A stretch of DNA of 64,000 nucleotides, taken from the NCBI GenBank assembly GCA_039707655.1, contig CM077672.1, positions 194,908,037 to 194,972,036 on the forward strand. The letters run 5' to 3'. The position numbers and the translations under genes are program-made. The notes beneath the pieces are model-generated. The model had not been told where the DNA came from. It made no database searches and worked only from the letters and a program-made list of their open reading frames with translations. The stretch is from Elymus sibiricus. Its lineage: Eukaryota > Streptophyta > Magnoliopsida > Poales > Poaceae. The number at the start of each line of letters is the position of its first letter. The first letter of the stretch is position 1. Below, one piece after another: positions 46,193 through 57,649 of this stretch.

Positions 46193-47740
46193 GCACATCG
46201 GTATGGGCACTCCCCTTGGCTTGTGCCAAGCTTGGGGAGGTGCCCCGGTATCGTATCACCATCACTTTTATTATCTTTACCTGTTTTTAGTTCGATCCTT
46301 AGTTATTTCGTGATCTAGTTGAATAAAAGTTTAGTATGATCTATTTTCGAGTGTTAGCTTCGTGATCTATCTATCTATGTAATCAAGTTGAGAGTTATAT
46401 AATAAAGAGTAGTTTGAGTTTTTGCTTCTTTGCTTTCATGTTCCAATTCTAGCAATAAAAATAATGAAAAAGATCATATGCTAATCTTATGGAAAGTAAT
46501 GACATTACATAAAGAAAAGTATAAGTGGTAAAATTTATTGGAAGTTAACAAACATAGCATTAGTCAATGATGCAATTCATGAAAGAATTAATAAGGGAAG
46601 AGAAGATTCACATGCAAATATACTATCTTGGACATCTTTTATGATTGTGAGCCCCCATTAAGTATTTTATGCCAAATTGTTGGCGTTGGACAAGGAAGAC
46701 AACGTAATGAATTATGTTTGTTCATATTCACATAGAAGTTATATTGTTATAGATCCTCCAACATGTGGTGCTTGCCCAATATCTTTGCTAGCCAAAAATC
46801 CGCACCAGGTAGAGATACTACTTGTGCATCCAAAACCTTTAAACCCAGTTTCATGTCATGAGAGTCCACTATATCTACCTATGGATTGAATAAGATCCTT
46901 CAAGTAAGTTGTCATCGGTGCAAAAAGCAATAAAAATTGCCTCTAAATATGTCTGAACTTTTATTGTAAGGGAAATAAGTTTTGTATGAACTTGTGATGG
47001 TAAAGGAATAAAAGCGACAGACTGCATAATAAAGGTTGCTATCACAAGGGGCAATATAAAGTGACGTTCCTTTGCATTAATAGCTCTTGCATCCAACAAC
47101 AAAAAGCGCATGACAACCTCTGCTTCCCTCTGCGAAGGGCCTATCCTTCACTTTTATGTATTTACTTTTTATGCAAGAGTCAATAGTGTTCTTCTCTACT
47201 TCCTTTTTATTTTTCTCTTTTGTAAGCATAATGTGGTGGGGAAAGATCTAGGCATATATATCCAGTTGGATATGAGTGATCATGAGTTATTATTGTTGAC
47301 ATCACCCTTGAGGTGAATAAGTTGGGAGGCGAACTCACAAGCCCCTATCTTTCTAGGTGTATGGCTGAAACTTTTTGCTCCATATATATGTCGTGAGTGT
47401 TAGCAATCATAGAAGACTAAATGATGGTTGAGTATATGGACTTGCTGAAAAGCTCCTACATGAGACCCTTCCTGAAAATATGATGAATTGCAATTGCATT
47501 GTTGACTAAGAACATAGTTTGTTAGTTTTCAAGAAAGTTTATGCCTTATACTCCATTGTTGTGATGAATTGTTACTTGCTCATGAGAAGTTTATGATAAT
47601 AAATTTTGTTGTTATAATAATGATCATGATGCTACTATGTCCGTATTTTTTTTATCGACACCTCTCTCTCTAAACATGTGGACATGATTATCGATATCGG
47701 CTTTCGCTTCAGGACAAGCGAGGTCTAAGCTTGGGGGAGT
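46193..47740 (+). other. 3' non-coding region of gypsy element with purine tract
   Basis: This is AT-rich and without long open frames. It ends with cttgggggagt (47730-47740), the polypurine tract that primes plus-strand synthesis, just before the right LTR. Confidence 0.75.
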
Positions 47741-49253
47741 TGATACGTCCATTTTGCATCATGTTTTGCTACTGTTATTTATAGTGTTTTTAATCAATAT
47801 AACACTTTGTGGAGAAATTCTAATGCCTTTTCTCTCTTAATATGCAAGATTTACACAAGGAGGGGGAATGCCGACAGCTGGAATTTTGGACCTGAAAAGG
47901 CTATATCAGAGATACCTATTCTGCACATCTCCAAATGAGCTGAAATTTCACGGAGAATTATTTTGGAATAAATAAAAAGTACTGGAATCAAGAAATACCA
48001 GAGGGGGCCACCCAGGTGCCTACGAGGCACCAGGGCGTGCCACCCCCCAGGCGCGCCCTGGTACCTCGTGGGGCCCCTGGCCAGCCTCTGGCCCCCATTT
48101 TCTGGTATATAAGTGCATTTGCCCTAGAAAAAATATAGAGAAGACTTTTGGGACGGTGCGCCGCCGTCTCGAGGCGGAACTTGGGCAGGAGCACTATTGC
48201 TCTCCGGCGGAGAGATTCTGCCGGGGATACTTCCCTCCGGGAGGGGGAAATCGTCGCCATCGACATCACCAGCGATCCTCTCATCATGGGAGGACTAATC
48301 TTCATCAACATCTTCACCAGCACCATCTCATCTCAAACCCTAGTTCATCTCTTGTATTCAATCTTTGTCTCAAAACCTCAGATTGGTACCTATGGGTTGC
48401 TAGTAGTGTTGATTACATCTTGTAGTTGATGCTAGTTGGTTTATTTGGTGGAAGATTATATGTTTAGATCTATTATGCTATTCAATACCCCTCTGATCTT
48501 GGACATGATTATGTTTTGTGAGTAGTTACTTTTGTTCTTGAGGACATGGGAGAAGTCTTGTCATAAGTAATCATGTGAATTTTCGATATTTTGATGATAT
48601 GTATGTTGTTGATTCCCTTAGTGGTGTCGTGTGAACGTCGACTACATGACACTTCACCATCTTTGGGCCTAAGGGAATGCATTGTGGAGTAGTAATTAGA
48701 TGATGGGTTGCTAGAGTAACAGAAGCTTAAACCCTAGTTTATGCGCTATTCCGTAAGGGGCTGATTTGGATCCATATGTTTAATGCTATGGTTAGAGTTA
48801 TCTTGATTCTTTTTTCGTAGTTGCGGATGCTTGCGAGAGGGGGTAATCATAAGGGGGAGGCTTGTCCAAGTAAGGGCAGCACCCAAGCACCGGTCCACCC
48901 ACATATGAAATTATCAAAGTAGCGAACGCGAATCAAACCAACATGATGAAAGTGACTAGATGAAATTCCCATGTGTCCTCGAGAACGCTTTACTTACTAT
49001 AAGAGATTGTTCCGGCTTGTCCTTTGCTATAAAAAGGAATATTGGGCCACCTTGCTGCACTCTTTGTTACTATTGCTACTATTCACTTGGTACAAATTAT
49101 CTTGCTATCAAACTACTCGTTACCGATAATTTCAGTGCTTGCAGAAAATACCTTGCTGAAAACCGCTTGTCATTTCCTTCTGCTCCTCGTTGGGTTCAAC
49201 ACTTTTACTTATTGAAAGGACTACTATTGATCCCCTATACTTGTGGGTCATCA
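47741..49253 (+). repeat. 3' LTR of gypsy element (1513 bp)
   Basis: It matches 38941-40463 with scattered substitutions and a few small indels, such as 'gtattcgttcg' present only in the left copy near 39789. Confidence 0.93.
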
Positions 49254-49258
49254 TCAAT

Positions 49259-50218
49259 CAACCAATCAGGAGAACGACATACTGAGAGAATAGTGGGAAG
49301 TATACGATACCCAACATCCTTCATCTCAGTGTCAGCAATGACAACATTGGCGATCTTGTCACCTTTCCCATGTTGACGCTTGTCATAACGGTTAGGGCAA
49401 CTAGGATCCCAATGATCAGGATCTTCGCATACATGACAAACACCTTTCTTCTTGTCAGTCTTCTTCTTGAAGTTGGTGTGCTGCGAAGCCTTGTTCTTCC
49501 CATCAAACTTTCCTTTACCATCAAACTTGCCTTTGTTATTGAACTTGTGGGGCTAGAAGTTTTTCTTCTGTACCAGATTGGCACTAGAACCTCCCTCAAT
49601 ACCTCGAGCATGTATGTCTTTTGCTCTCGCATTTTCTTCCACATCAAGAGTACCAATGAGATCCGGAACGAAAAACTCCTGCCTCTTATGCTTCAGAGAG
49701 GTAGCAAAGTTCCTCGACGAGAGAGGAAGCTTAGTGATGATGCCTCTGGCAACAAACTTGTCCGGTAACATACAATTGAAGTGTTCAAGTTCTCTAGCAA
49801 ATGACTGTATCTCGTGAGCTTGCTCAACCACGGAGCGCTCATCAGTCATCTTGTAGTCATAGAATTGTTCCATGATATACAGCTCAGTGCCGGCATCCGA
49901 GACCCCAAACTTGGCCTCGAGTGCGTCCCACATATCTTTGCCATTATCAATTGATGGATAAGCATCAACTATGTTATCACCAAGAACACTCAAAAGAGCA
50001 GCCTTAAACAAGGTATCAGTTTTCTGAAAAGCTTGTTCCAATTGAGGATCAAGATCTCCTTCAAGTTTGCCAAGAGCGGCGTCATAGCAGCTCATGGTTT
50101 GAAACCATAGAACGGCTCTCACACGCCACCTCTTATAGTGCACACCCTCGAACATAGGAGGCCTCATGGAAGCAGCAAAACCACTTGGGGTAAATTGTGT
50201 ATAATAAGGTTTTTGAAT
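49259..50218 (-). pseudogene. Copia gag and start of protease
   Basis: From 50218 downward the frame reads QKPYYTQFTPSGFAASMRPP, FEGVHYKRWRVRAVLWF, MWDALEAKFGVSDAG and so on, the UBN2-type copia gag. A TAG at about 49551 stops it. The same frame then continues with a zinc knuckle (CHVCEDPDHWDPSC) and KDVGYRILPTIL up to the gypsy insertion. An upstream open stretch reads straight into the LTR (to 50428) without a stop. Confidence 0.88.
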
Positions 50219-51227
50219 TGTTGGAAATATGAGCAATTTACCATATGATTTTATTAACAGAAATAGCAGATAAAACATGACTATCATAGCACATATAAGA
50301 CAAGCCATGCAATCCGACAGAGAGTATGCAAATAGCATCTGAAGTAGTGAATATGAATGGATCGTATCTAGAACAGAGGTTAGAACAAGAAACTGTGGCA
50401 GAATCTCAAACAGAAAGAACACGAACACGTACTAAGATGCAGCAGTAGCATTGGGGTTGGCGTTGACATTGTCGCCGGCCATGTCGTCGAAGAGGTTGTT
50501 GACGTCGGGGAAGAAGTCGTCGTTTGGGATGTAGTCGTCGGTGTCTTTGACGAAGAAGTCAGTAGTCGCGCAGAGCGCTCCTCAAAAACCTTATCACCCT
50601 TCTTCCGTACAGGACTTGAAGTGGCAGGGTTTCGGTGGCCTACTGTCCCGACCTGCGGTGCACCCCGCAAGCCGGGATGGGGAAGAACCTAGCAGCAGCT
50701 CAAAGTTTTTAACTCGATGGCGAGAGGAAGATGATGTTCTGATGTGTCTCTCTGGAGAGGAGCGATCTTTCTTTTATAGGCACAGAAGAAGGAGGTGAAC
50801 AGGCTGCGACGGGAGGCGAAGCAAAAGAGGCAGACGAAACGAACAGCCAGCAGCCGAAGGGTGCAGCGTTCCTATTCAATCTCCACTACAGCAAAACTTT
50901 TCAGCTCCCGTGTGACCTTTCGTATACCAGTCGTGCGTGGAAAAAATTTAGACAACGGCTCGGCTCATTCCCGCAACCCATGGCGCGTCGTGACGAGGCG
51001 GGCGGCGGAGGAGGAGCATGCGTGAATGTCTCTCTTGTTCTCATCCTCATACATGTGGATAAACAACCTCCCTTATAAGGAGGTCCAACTCCTACTAGAT
51101 GAGCAGTATGGGACTAAACTTTAGTCCCACCTCTTGCCTTGCATGAATGGGCTAAGTGGGACTCTAGGATTTATTAGGAATTCTGAAAGTGCTATTGGGC
51201 TGGCCCAAAATAGACTAAATTCCAGCA
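50219..51227 (-). repeat. 5' LTR of minus-strand copia element
   Basis: It is the partner of 34343-35366. It carries a TATA-like motif on the minus strand (ctataaaaga, about 50769-50778) and the gag-start frame seen in the other LTR, here with a TAG after NPNATAAS. A consensus-like splice donor (gtacgtg) lies at that point near 50432. Confidence 0.9.
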
Positions 51228-51232
51228 CCAAC

Positions 51233-51509
51233 ATGATGAACCGGTTCTCCTCGGTGAACCGATCTTGCCCAACTGTGCCTCCTCACTTTGGAGCCTACAC
51301 ACCTCCATTTCTTCATGCCGTCGTCTGCTCTCTCGCATAACATCCCACCTCGCCCTCTTTTCATGGATCTTCTTCTCCTCCATCTTCAACTTTTTTTGCT
51401 TCCTCTTCTCGGTGTACTCGTTCCATGATCTCATCAAGTCATTGATATTTTTTCTCATCGCATTCGCCTCTCCTTGTCTCTTGAGCATCTCCTTCGCTCC
51501 CTTCCTCCT
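51233..51509 (-). pseudogene. Middle piece of the NAM-associated-domain gene
   Basis: The minus strand reads KGAKEMLKRQGEANAMRKNI, NDLMRSWNEYTEKRKQKKLK and then EEKKIHEKRARWDVMRESRR. This is the charged coiled-coil part typical of NAM-associated C-terminal domains. An indel near 51250 is needed to join the frame to the 34200-34337 piece. It is bounded on one side by the copia TSD and on the other by the broken 3' LTR of the non-autonomous element. Confidence 0.7.
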
Positions 51510-52111
51510 AGCCCCCCTCCTTCTTCTTCTTCCTTGGCCTCCCACCTAGATGGGAGGAGAGTTCTCCCTCTGGTCCATGGCTGCCATGGCGGCGGAGGGG
51601 CAGGAGCCCCTCCTAGATTGGATCTCTCTCTCTGTTCTCTTCTGTTTCGCGTTCCTGTTTTTTGGCTTTTCACCGTTTCTTAAATTCCCGGAGATCCGTA
51701 ACTCCGATCGGGCTGAAATTTTAACACAATTTTTTTCCGGATATTAGCTTCCTTGCGCCCGAAGAAGAGCCCCAACCGACTTACGGTGTGCCCACGAAGC
51801 ACCACCGCACGCCTGGGGGGGCGCGCCCTGGTGGCTTGTGGAGGCTGTGGGCCTCCGTTTGCGTTGATTCCACCTCCCAAAAATCACATATATTCCAAAA
51901 TAATTCTCCGTAAAATTTTATTGCATTTGGACTTCGTTTGATATGGATTTTCTGTGAAAGAAAAAACAAGCAGAAAACAGGAACTGGCACTGGGCACTGG
52001 ATCAATATGTTAGTCCAAGAAATCATATAAAATGTTGCCAAAAGTATGTGGAAATTGTAGGATATTGGCATGAAACAATAAAAAAATTATAGATACGACG
52101 AAGACGTATCA
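51510..52111 (-). repeat. Truncated 3' LTR of the non-autonomous element
   Basis: It matches 57049-57649. The homology stops abruptly at about 51510, where the NAM-associated pseudogene begins, so the distal 930 bp or so of LTR and part of the host gene were deleted together. Confidence 0.88.
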
Positions 52112-54644
52112 GCATACCCAAGCTTAATTCCTACTCGTCCTCGAGTAGGTAAATGATAAAAAGACAATTTTTGATGTGGAATGCTACCTAGCATAATCTT
52201 GATCATATAATTTAATCATGGCATGAATATTAAGACACGAGTGATTCAAAGCAATAGTCTATAATTTGATATAAAGACATCAATACTCAAGCATACTAAC
52301 AAACAACCATGTCTTTCAAAATATCAACGCTAAAGAAAGTTATCCCTAGCCCGTTATGCTCAGTCATTGATCCATTCATGAAACACACTCAACATTAACT
52401 ACACCCAATGCACAAGTATGACAATAGTGCTCTCTAGTTGGTGCTTTATAAGAGAAGATGGAGACTCAATAAAAATAAAAATGCATAAAAGTAAAATAGA
52501 TAGGCCCTTCGTAGAGGGAAGCATAGATTTGAAGAGGTGCCAGAGCTCAAAGCTTAAAACAGAGAGATAAAATTATTTTGAGAGGCATGCTTTTCCTGTC
52601 AACGAAAACGACCAAGAGTTCCCAACATCTTCCATGCTAGACACATTATAGGCGGTTCCCAAACAGAAAATAAAGTTCATTTCCTTTCCACCATTCTTTC
52701 ACAATCCATGGCTAGCCGTATCCACGGGTGCCTTCCATACCAACACTTTCCAAGGAATTTTGTTATTATTATTTTTGATTCATTGTGGGACTGGGCATCC
52801 CTATTACCTGCCACTCTCTCGTGCAATGACAAGTGAATAAACACTCATCGTGAGAATAACACACCTAGCATGGAAAATATTGGCCACCCCCTGCCGCTTC
52901 ATGAGCGGTACGGGCACACAAAACGAAAATTATTTTGAAAAAAATAGAGTTGGCACATGCAAATTTACTTGGAACGGCATGGAAATACCGCATATAGGTA
53001 GGTATGGTGGACTCATTTGGCACAACTTTGGTTTTAAGGAGTTGGATGCACAAGAAGCATTCCCGCTTAGTACAAATGAAGGCTAGCAAATAGATTGAGA
53101 AGCAACCAACCAGAAAACGAAAATGGTCATAAGCATGCCTTGAGAATAACTAACACTGAATAATGCACCATAAGTAGGATATAACTTCGTTGCATAACTA
53201 TTGACTTTACGTGCATGCATAGGGAATCACAAACCTTAACACCAATATTCTTACTGAATCACAATTACTCACTAGCATAAATCACATATTATCATCTCCA
53301 TATCGCAAAACTATTGCAAGGAATCAAACATATCATATTCAGTGATCTACAAGGTTTATGTAGGATTTTCTGACTAACCATGTGAATGACCAATTCCTGT
53401 TGACTCTCTAAATAGATATAAGTGAAGCAAGAGAGTTTAATTCTTTCTACAAAAGACCATGCTCTAATAAATATAAGTGAAGCAAAAGAGCATTCTACAA
53501 ATAACGGTTTTCTATATGAAGAGAAACAGGCATCCAAACTTCAAATGATATAAGTGAAACACATGAAGCATTCTATAAAGCCATACTCAAAAGATATAAG
53601 TGAAGTGCAAAGAGAATTCTATAAATCAACCAAGGACTATCTCATACCACCATGGTGCATTATTAAAAGAAAAAGAAAAGGCACACGACGCTCCAAGAAT
53701 TTACGCATATCATGTGAACAAAACAAAAACCGAAACATACCGATACTTGTTGAAGAAAGATGGGATGCCTTCCGGGGCATCCCCAAGCTTAGACGCTTGA
53801 GTATCCTTGAATATTTACTTGGGGTGCCTTGGGCATCCCCAAGCTTGAACTCTTGCCTCTCCTTATTCTCCTCATCTCGATACCACCTCGATCTTCGAAC
53901 ACTTCATCCACACAAAACTTAACCGAACTTTTTATTAGCGGGGTTAGTACATATAACATCAAATCCCATCATGTCCTACCGTAACATTATTGTATAATTA
54001 TAATCAAACATTACCCACTGTATGCTATCACAATTCTATGGCTCCCAAGTCAATGGAGCCCAACAAGATTTTAAACATAAGCAAATAACGAAACTATAAT
54101 AGCAATCTGTGAAAACAGGACAGTCTGTAAAGATGTAGATGGTACATATACTTATGTAACTCAAAACATTCTGAAAAATTAAGAAAAAATAAATAATTTG
54201 CATAGAAGTACCGTGTAAAAAATTCAGAATTTTTGCATGTTCCAGTAAAAAATGTAAATTCACGCACTACAGCAAAAGTTTCTGTTTTTGCACTGCACAT
54301 ACCAAACAAGCAATTTAAACATCCTAACGGTAAATCTTGGCACATTATTTTTATAATACAATGGATTTGTACAAGAGGATAATTATTTTTGTTGAAAATT
54401 TTCTGTAATTCAAGATTCACAAAGTTTCCATGGGCATGAACAAAGTTCAAGGAGTTCCCCCACTTCAACGGTGCTCGTCTTTCTTACTTTCACTTTCCTT
54501 TTTGAAAAGTTTTAGGTTCCCCTCTATATTTTTTGTGTTTAAACTTTATAAAAGCACTCAACAGAAATAAATGACTCTCTAAAACTTTCGGGTTGTCTCC
54601 CTGGCAGCGCTTTCTTTAAAGCCATTAAGCTAGGCATAAAATGC
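52112..54644 (-). other. 3' non-coding region of the non-autonomous element
   Basis: The 2.5 kb are AT-rich and non-coding. Near 53775-53850 the block 'ggggcatccccaagctt' occurs twice. No pol remnant is visible. Confidence 0.7.
53409..53625 (-). repeat. Four dispersed copies of a 30-bp motif
   Basis: 'atataagtgaagca' or a near variant followed within about 15 bp by 'ttctacaaa/ttctataaa' occurs near 53412, 53469, 53550 and 53598, at intervals of about 50-80 bp. It may be a structural or binding motif of this element's 3' region. Confidence 0.65.
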
Positions 54645-55994
54645 TCAAGTAATCGATCCACCCGGATCCCAAGGTATATCAAAGCCAATTTTAATTAACA
54701 ATGATTTGTAATTTAGTAGTGAGCAAAAAGCAACATATATCATGCAATGACGAAGTCTAACTCTCTTCCTATGCATCGGCATGTCTTTAAAGAACAATTC
54801 ATGCACATCAAGTAAAGGCCCATGCATAGTATAAACAGTTTCTTGCAATTTTATCGTATTGGAAACATAGAGAGACGGAGATGTAGTTCCTCTCTCATAA
54901 TAATTGCAATTAGGAGCAGCAAGCACATGCATATTATATTCATCAAAATCATCATGTGCAACGGTAAAACGCAACCCATCAATATAATCCTCAATAAGCA
55001 CAAACTTCTCCGATATGGTGTAGTTTGGAGAATTCAAAAAGATAATAGGACTATCATGTGTAGGTGCAATGCCAACAATTTCATTCTTAACATAAGGAAC
55101 TATAGCAAGTTCATCTCCATAAGCATAATTCATATTGGCTTCATGGCCACAAGCATAGCAAGCATCAATTTCATCAAAAAGGGACATTTCAAACGAATCC
55201 AAGGGATCATAGCAATCATCATAGCATTCATCCTTCGGTAAGAACGAAGGTAGATTAAACAATGTACGGGTTGAAGAGTTACTCTCATTAGAAGGTGGGC
55301 ACATGTAGCTAATCCGCTCTTCCTCCTTTTGTTCTTCGCTCTCCTCCTCATCTTTTCCATCTAAGGAGCTCACAGTTTCAGCAATTTCTTCTTCCATAGT
55401 TTCCTGCAAAATATTAGACTCTTCTTGGACAGCGGAGACTTTCTCAATAAATTCATCAATATCGGCATTGTATTTATAATTCTCATAGCAATATTTAAGT
55501 ATAGCAAAATTTTCAGATCTGTAAACAGCATCATCACAATCTTCATACTTTTCAAACAAAGATTCAATTTCATAAGCACCCTTAAAAGCAACAAATTCTT
55601 CGATTCGTTCCACATCATAGTAATCATATATACCATTAGCATAAGAAGCCAAGGTTTCATTATCATTAAATTCACATGAAAAGGGAAGGTGTGGAGCCTT
55701 CATCCTAGAGCAACAAGTATAATCATATCCCAAGCATAAATTCCAAGCATACCATTGCAAATAATCAATTTGATCCCATAAGTGTTTCCCTTTTCGAGTC
55801 AAGCGATAATCCCTAAAATATTCACGTTGATCCAACGTGTCTCCCATTATCAAGTTGAATGGGGTTTTCTCAGGATTATCAAAGTAGTGTTTAATATTTT
55901 TCACATAACCAGCATCGAGGGTTTTAGGAGGTTCCCCATCTCCATGAGTAGCAAGTACAACTATTTTTTTTGGTATTTCGTGTTCCATATCCAT
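54645..55994 (-). CDS. 449-residue ORF of non-autonomous element, function unknown
   Basis: This intact frame starts about 100 bp inside the primer site. The protein is acidic and hydrophilic, rich in Asp, Glu, Tyr and Asn, with a Glu-rich stretch (KDEEESEEQKEEE, about 215-227) and clustered Cys residues (CYDDCYD, CYACGHE). It lacks recognisable gag, protease, RT or integrase motifs. No transmembrane segment or signal peptide is evident. It takes the place of gag-pol. That it is still open while the family depends on others for movement suggests selection on the ORF, perhaps as a packaging or RNA-binding protein, but this is inference. Confidence 0.7.
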   Translation of the reverse strand: MDMEHEIPKKIVVLATHGDGEPPKTLDAGYVKNIKHYFDNPEKTPFNLIMGDTLDQREYFRDYRLTRKGKHLWDQIDYLQWYAWNLCLGYDYTCCSRMKAPHLPFSCEFNDNETLASYANGIYDYYDVERIEEFVAFKGAYEIESLFEKYEDCDDAVYRSENFAILKYCYENYKYNADIDEFIEKVSAVQEESNILQETMEEEIAETVSSLDGKDEEESEEQKEEERISYMCPPSNESNSSTRTLFNLPSFLPKDECYDDCYDPLDSFEMSLFDEIDACYACGHEANMNYAYGDELAIVPYVKNEIVGIAPTHDSPIIFLNSPNYTISEKFVLIEDYIDGLRFTVAHDDFDEYNMHVLAAPNCNYYERGTTSPSLYVSNTIKLQETVYTMHGPLLDVHELFFKDMPMHRKRVRLRHCMIYVAFCSLLNYKSLLIKIGFDIPWDPGGSIT

Positions 55995-56089
55995 AACTAA
56001 AGATATAAAACAACTTAGAACAGAAAATAAAAACTACTTAGTGATAAAGCAAACAAGCACACACGAGCATATCAACCCCACGCTATTGC

Positions 56090-56107
56090 TCCCCGGCAAC
56101 GGCGCCA
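56090..56107 (-). other. Primer binding site, tRNA-Asp type (minus strand)
   Basis: The minus strand reads TGGCGCCGTTGCCGGGGA, identical to the site at 40475-40492. It lies 11 bp inside the 5' LTR end. Confidence 0.88.
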
Positions 56108-56118
56108 GAAAAAGGTCT

Positions 56119-57649
56119 TGATAACCCACAAGTATAGGGGATCAATTGTAGATTTTTTGATAAATAAGAGTGTCGAACCCAACGAGGAGCTAAAGGTAGA
56201 ATTAATATTCCCTTCAAGTTCTATCGACCACCGATACAACTCTACGCGCACTTAACGTTCGCTTTACCTAGAACAAGTATGAAACTATTTTGCGGGTGTA
56301 AGGATAAGACTAGAAGTACTTAATGAGAATAAAACTAGGAGTAATTTTCAAGATAATTAAACTACGAGTAAATTGCAAGATAATAAAATTTAGTTGTTTA
56401 GTAGAAAGTTTTTGTAACACAAGAGAATGATTTGTCCATAGGCAATCGATAACTAGACCGGTAATCATTGTTGCAATTTTATATGAGGGAGAGGCATGAG
56501 CTAACATACTTTCCGTACTTAGATCATATGCACTTATGATTGGAACTCTAGCAAGCATCCGCAACTACCAAAGATCATTAAGGTAAAACCCAACCATAGC
56601 TTTAAGTATCAAGTCCTCTTTACTCCCATACGCAACAACCCCCTTACTCGGGTGTAAGCTTCTGTCACTCTAGCCGCCCACCATAAGAGAATTATGAACG
56701 CATTGCAAAACCTACAGCGGGAATCCCCCACGTGTGCGCGGCACGGAAGGCACCATAGGACAGCACCAAAATAAAACATACAACTCAAACCAATCACGAT
56801 CATCAATCAACCCATAGGACAAAAAGAATCTACTCAAACATCATAGGATGGCCACACATCATTGGATAATAATATGTAGCATTAAGCACCATGTTTAAGT
56901 AGAGATTATAGCGGGGAGAAGAGGTGTTACACGGCTGCATAGAGGGGGAGAGAGTTGGTGTTGACGGCGGCGAAGTTGTTGGTGTAGATCGCCGTCACGA
57001 TGTTTCCCCCGGCGGCGCTCCGGCGCCACCGGAAGAGAGGGGGAGAGAGCCCCCCCCTTCTTCTTCTTCCTTGGCCTCCCCCCTAGATGGAAGGAGAGTT
57101 CCCCCTCTGGTCCATGGCTGCCATGGCGGCGGAGGGGCCGGAGCTCCTCCTAGATTGGATCTCTCTCTCTGTTCTCTTCTGTTTCGCGTTCCTGTTTTCT
57201 GGCCTTTCACCGTTTCTTAAATTCCCGGAGATCCGTAACTCCGATCGGGCTGAAATTTTAACACAATTTTTCTCCGGATATTAGCTTCCTTGCGCCCGAA
57301 GAAGAGCCCCAACCGACTTACGGTGTGCCCACGAGGCACCACCGCGCACCTGGGGGGGTCCGCGCCCTGGTGGCTTGTGGAGGCCGTGGGCCTCCGTTTG
57401 CGTTGATTCCACCTCCCAAAAATCACATATATTCCAAAATAATTCTCCGTAAAAATTTATTGCATTTGGACTTCGTTTGATATGGATTTTCCGTGAAACA
57501 AAAAACAAACAGAAAACAGGAACTGACACTGGGCACTGGATCAATATGTTAGTCCAAGAAATCATATAAAATGTTGCCAAAAGTATGTGGAAATTGTAGG
57601 ATATTGGCATGAAACAATCAAAAATTATAGATATGACGGAGACGTATCA
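56119..57649 (-). repeat. 5' LTR of the non-autonomous element (1531 bp)
   Basis: On the minus strand it starts tgatacgtctccg at 57649 and ends at 56119 in 'cccctatacttgtgggttatca'-like sequence shared with the gypsy LTR end at 40463. It contains the same GC-rich ggcgcg module (57350-57375) seen in the gypsy U3. Confidence 0.9.

Larger units (their letters stand above)
38941..49253 (+). mobile_element. Gypsy (Athila-like) retrotransposon inserted in copia protease
   Basis: The 10.3-kb element has TSD TCAAT at 38936-38940 and 49254-49258. The LTRs are 38941-40463 and 47741-49253, both starting tgatacgtcc and ending gggtcatca, with roughly 2-3 percent difference by eye. The primer site matches tRNA-Asp, as in Athila elements. 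Gag-protease-RT-RNase H-integrase follow in gypsy order, then an accessory ORF in the env position and a purine tract (cttgggggagt) before the right LTR. One frameshift and one stop interrupt pol. Confidence 0.95.
34343..51227 (-). mobile_element. Copia retrotransposon on minus strand, split by a gypsy element
   Basis: TSD CCAAC flanks it at 34338-34342 and 51228-51232. The LTRs are 34343-35366 (3') and 50219-51227 (5'), and differ by roughly 5 percent by eye, so this element is older than the gypsy element inside it. Without the gypsy insertion the copia element would be about 6.6 kb. The order gag, protease, integrase, RT, RNase H on the minus strand confirms copia. A G-rich tract (ggtgggggat on the minus strand) lies next to the 3' LTR. 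No tRNA-type primer site follows the 5' LTR. Confidence 0.93.
51510..57649 (-). mobile_element. Non-autonomous Athila-like retrotransposon
   Basis: The 5' LTR is complete (56119-57649; starts tgatacgtctccg on the minus strand and ends gggttatca). The 3' LTR is cut to about 600 bp (51510-52111). A tRNA-Asp primer site (56090-56107 on the minus strand) and a 'cttgggtatgc' purine tract next to the 3' LTR are present. Instead of gag-pol there is one 449-codon ORF. LTR end and primer site match the gypsy element at 38941, its likely helper family. The overlapping parts of the LTRs differ by roughly 4 percent by eye. Confidence 0.88.
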
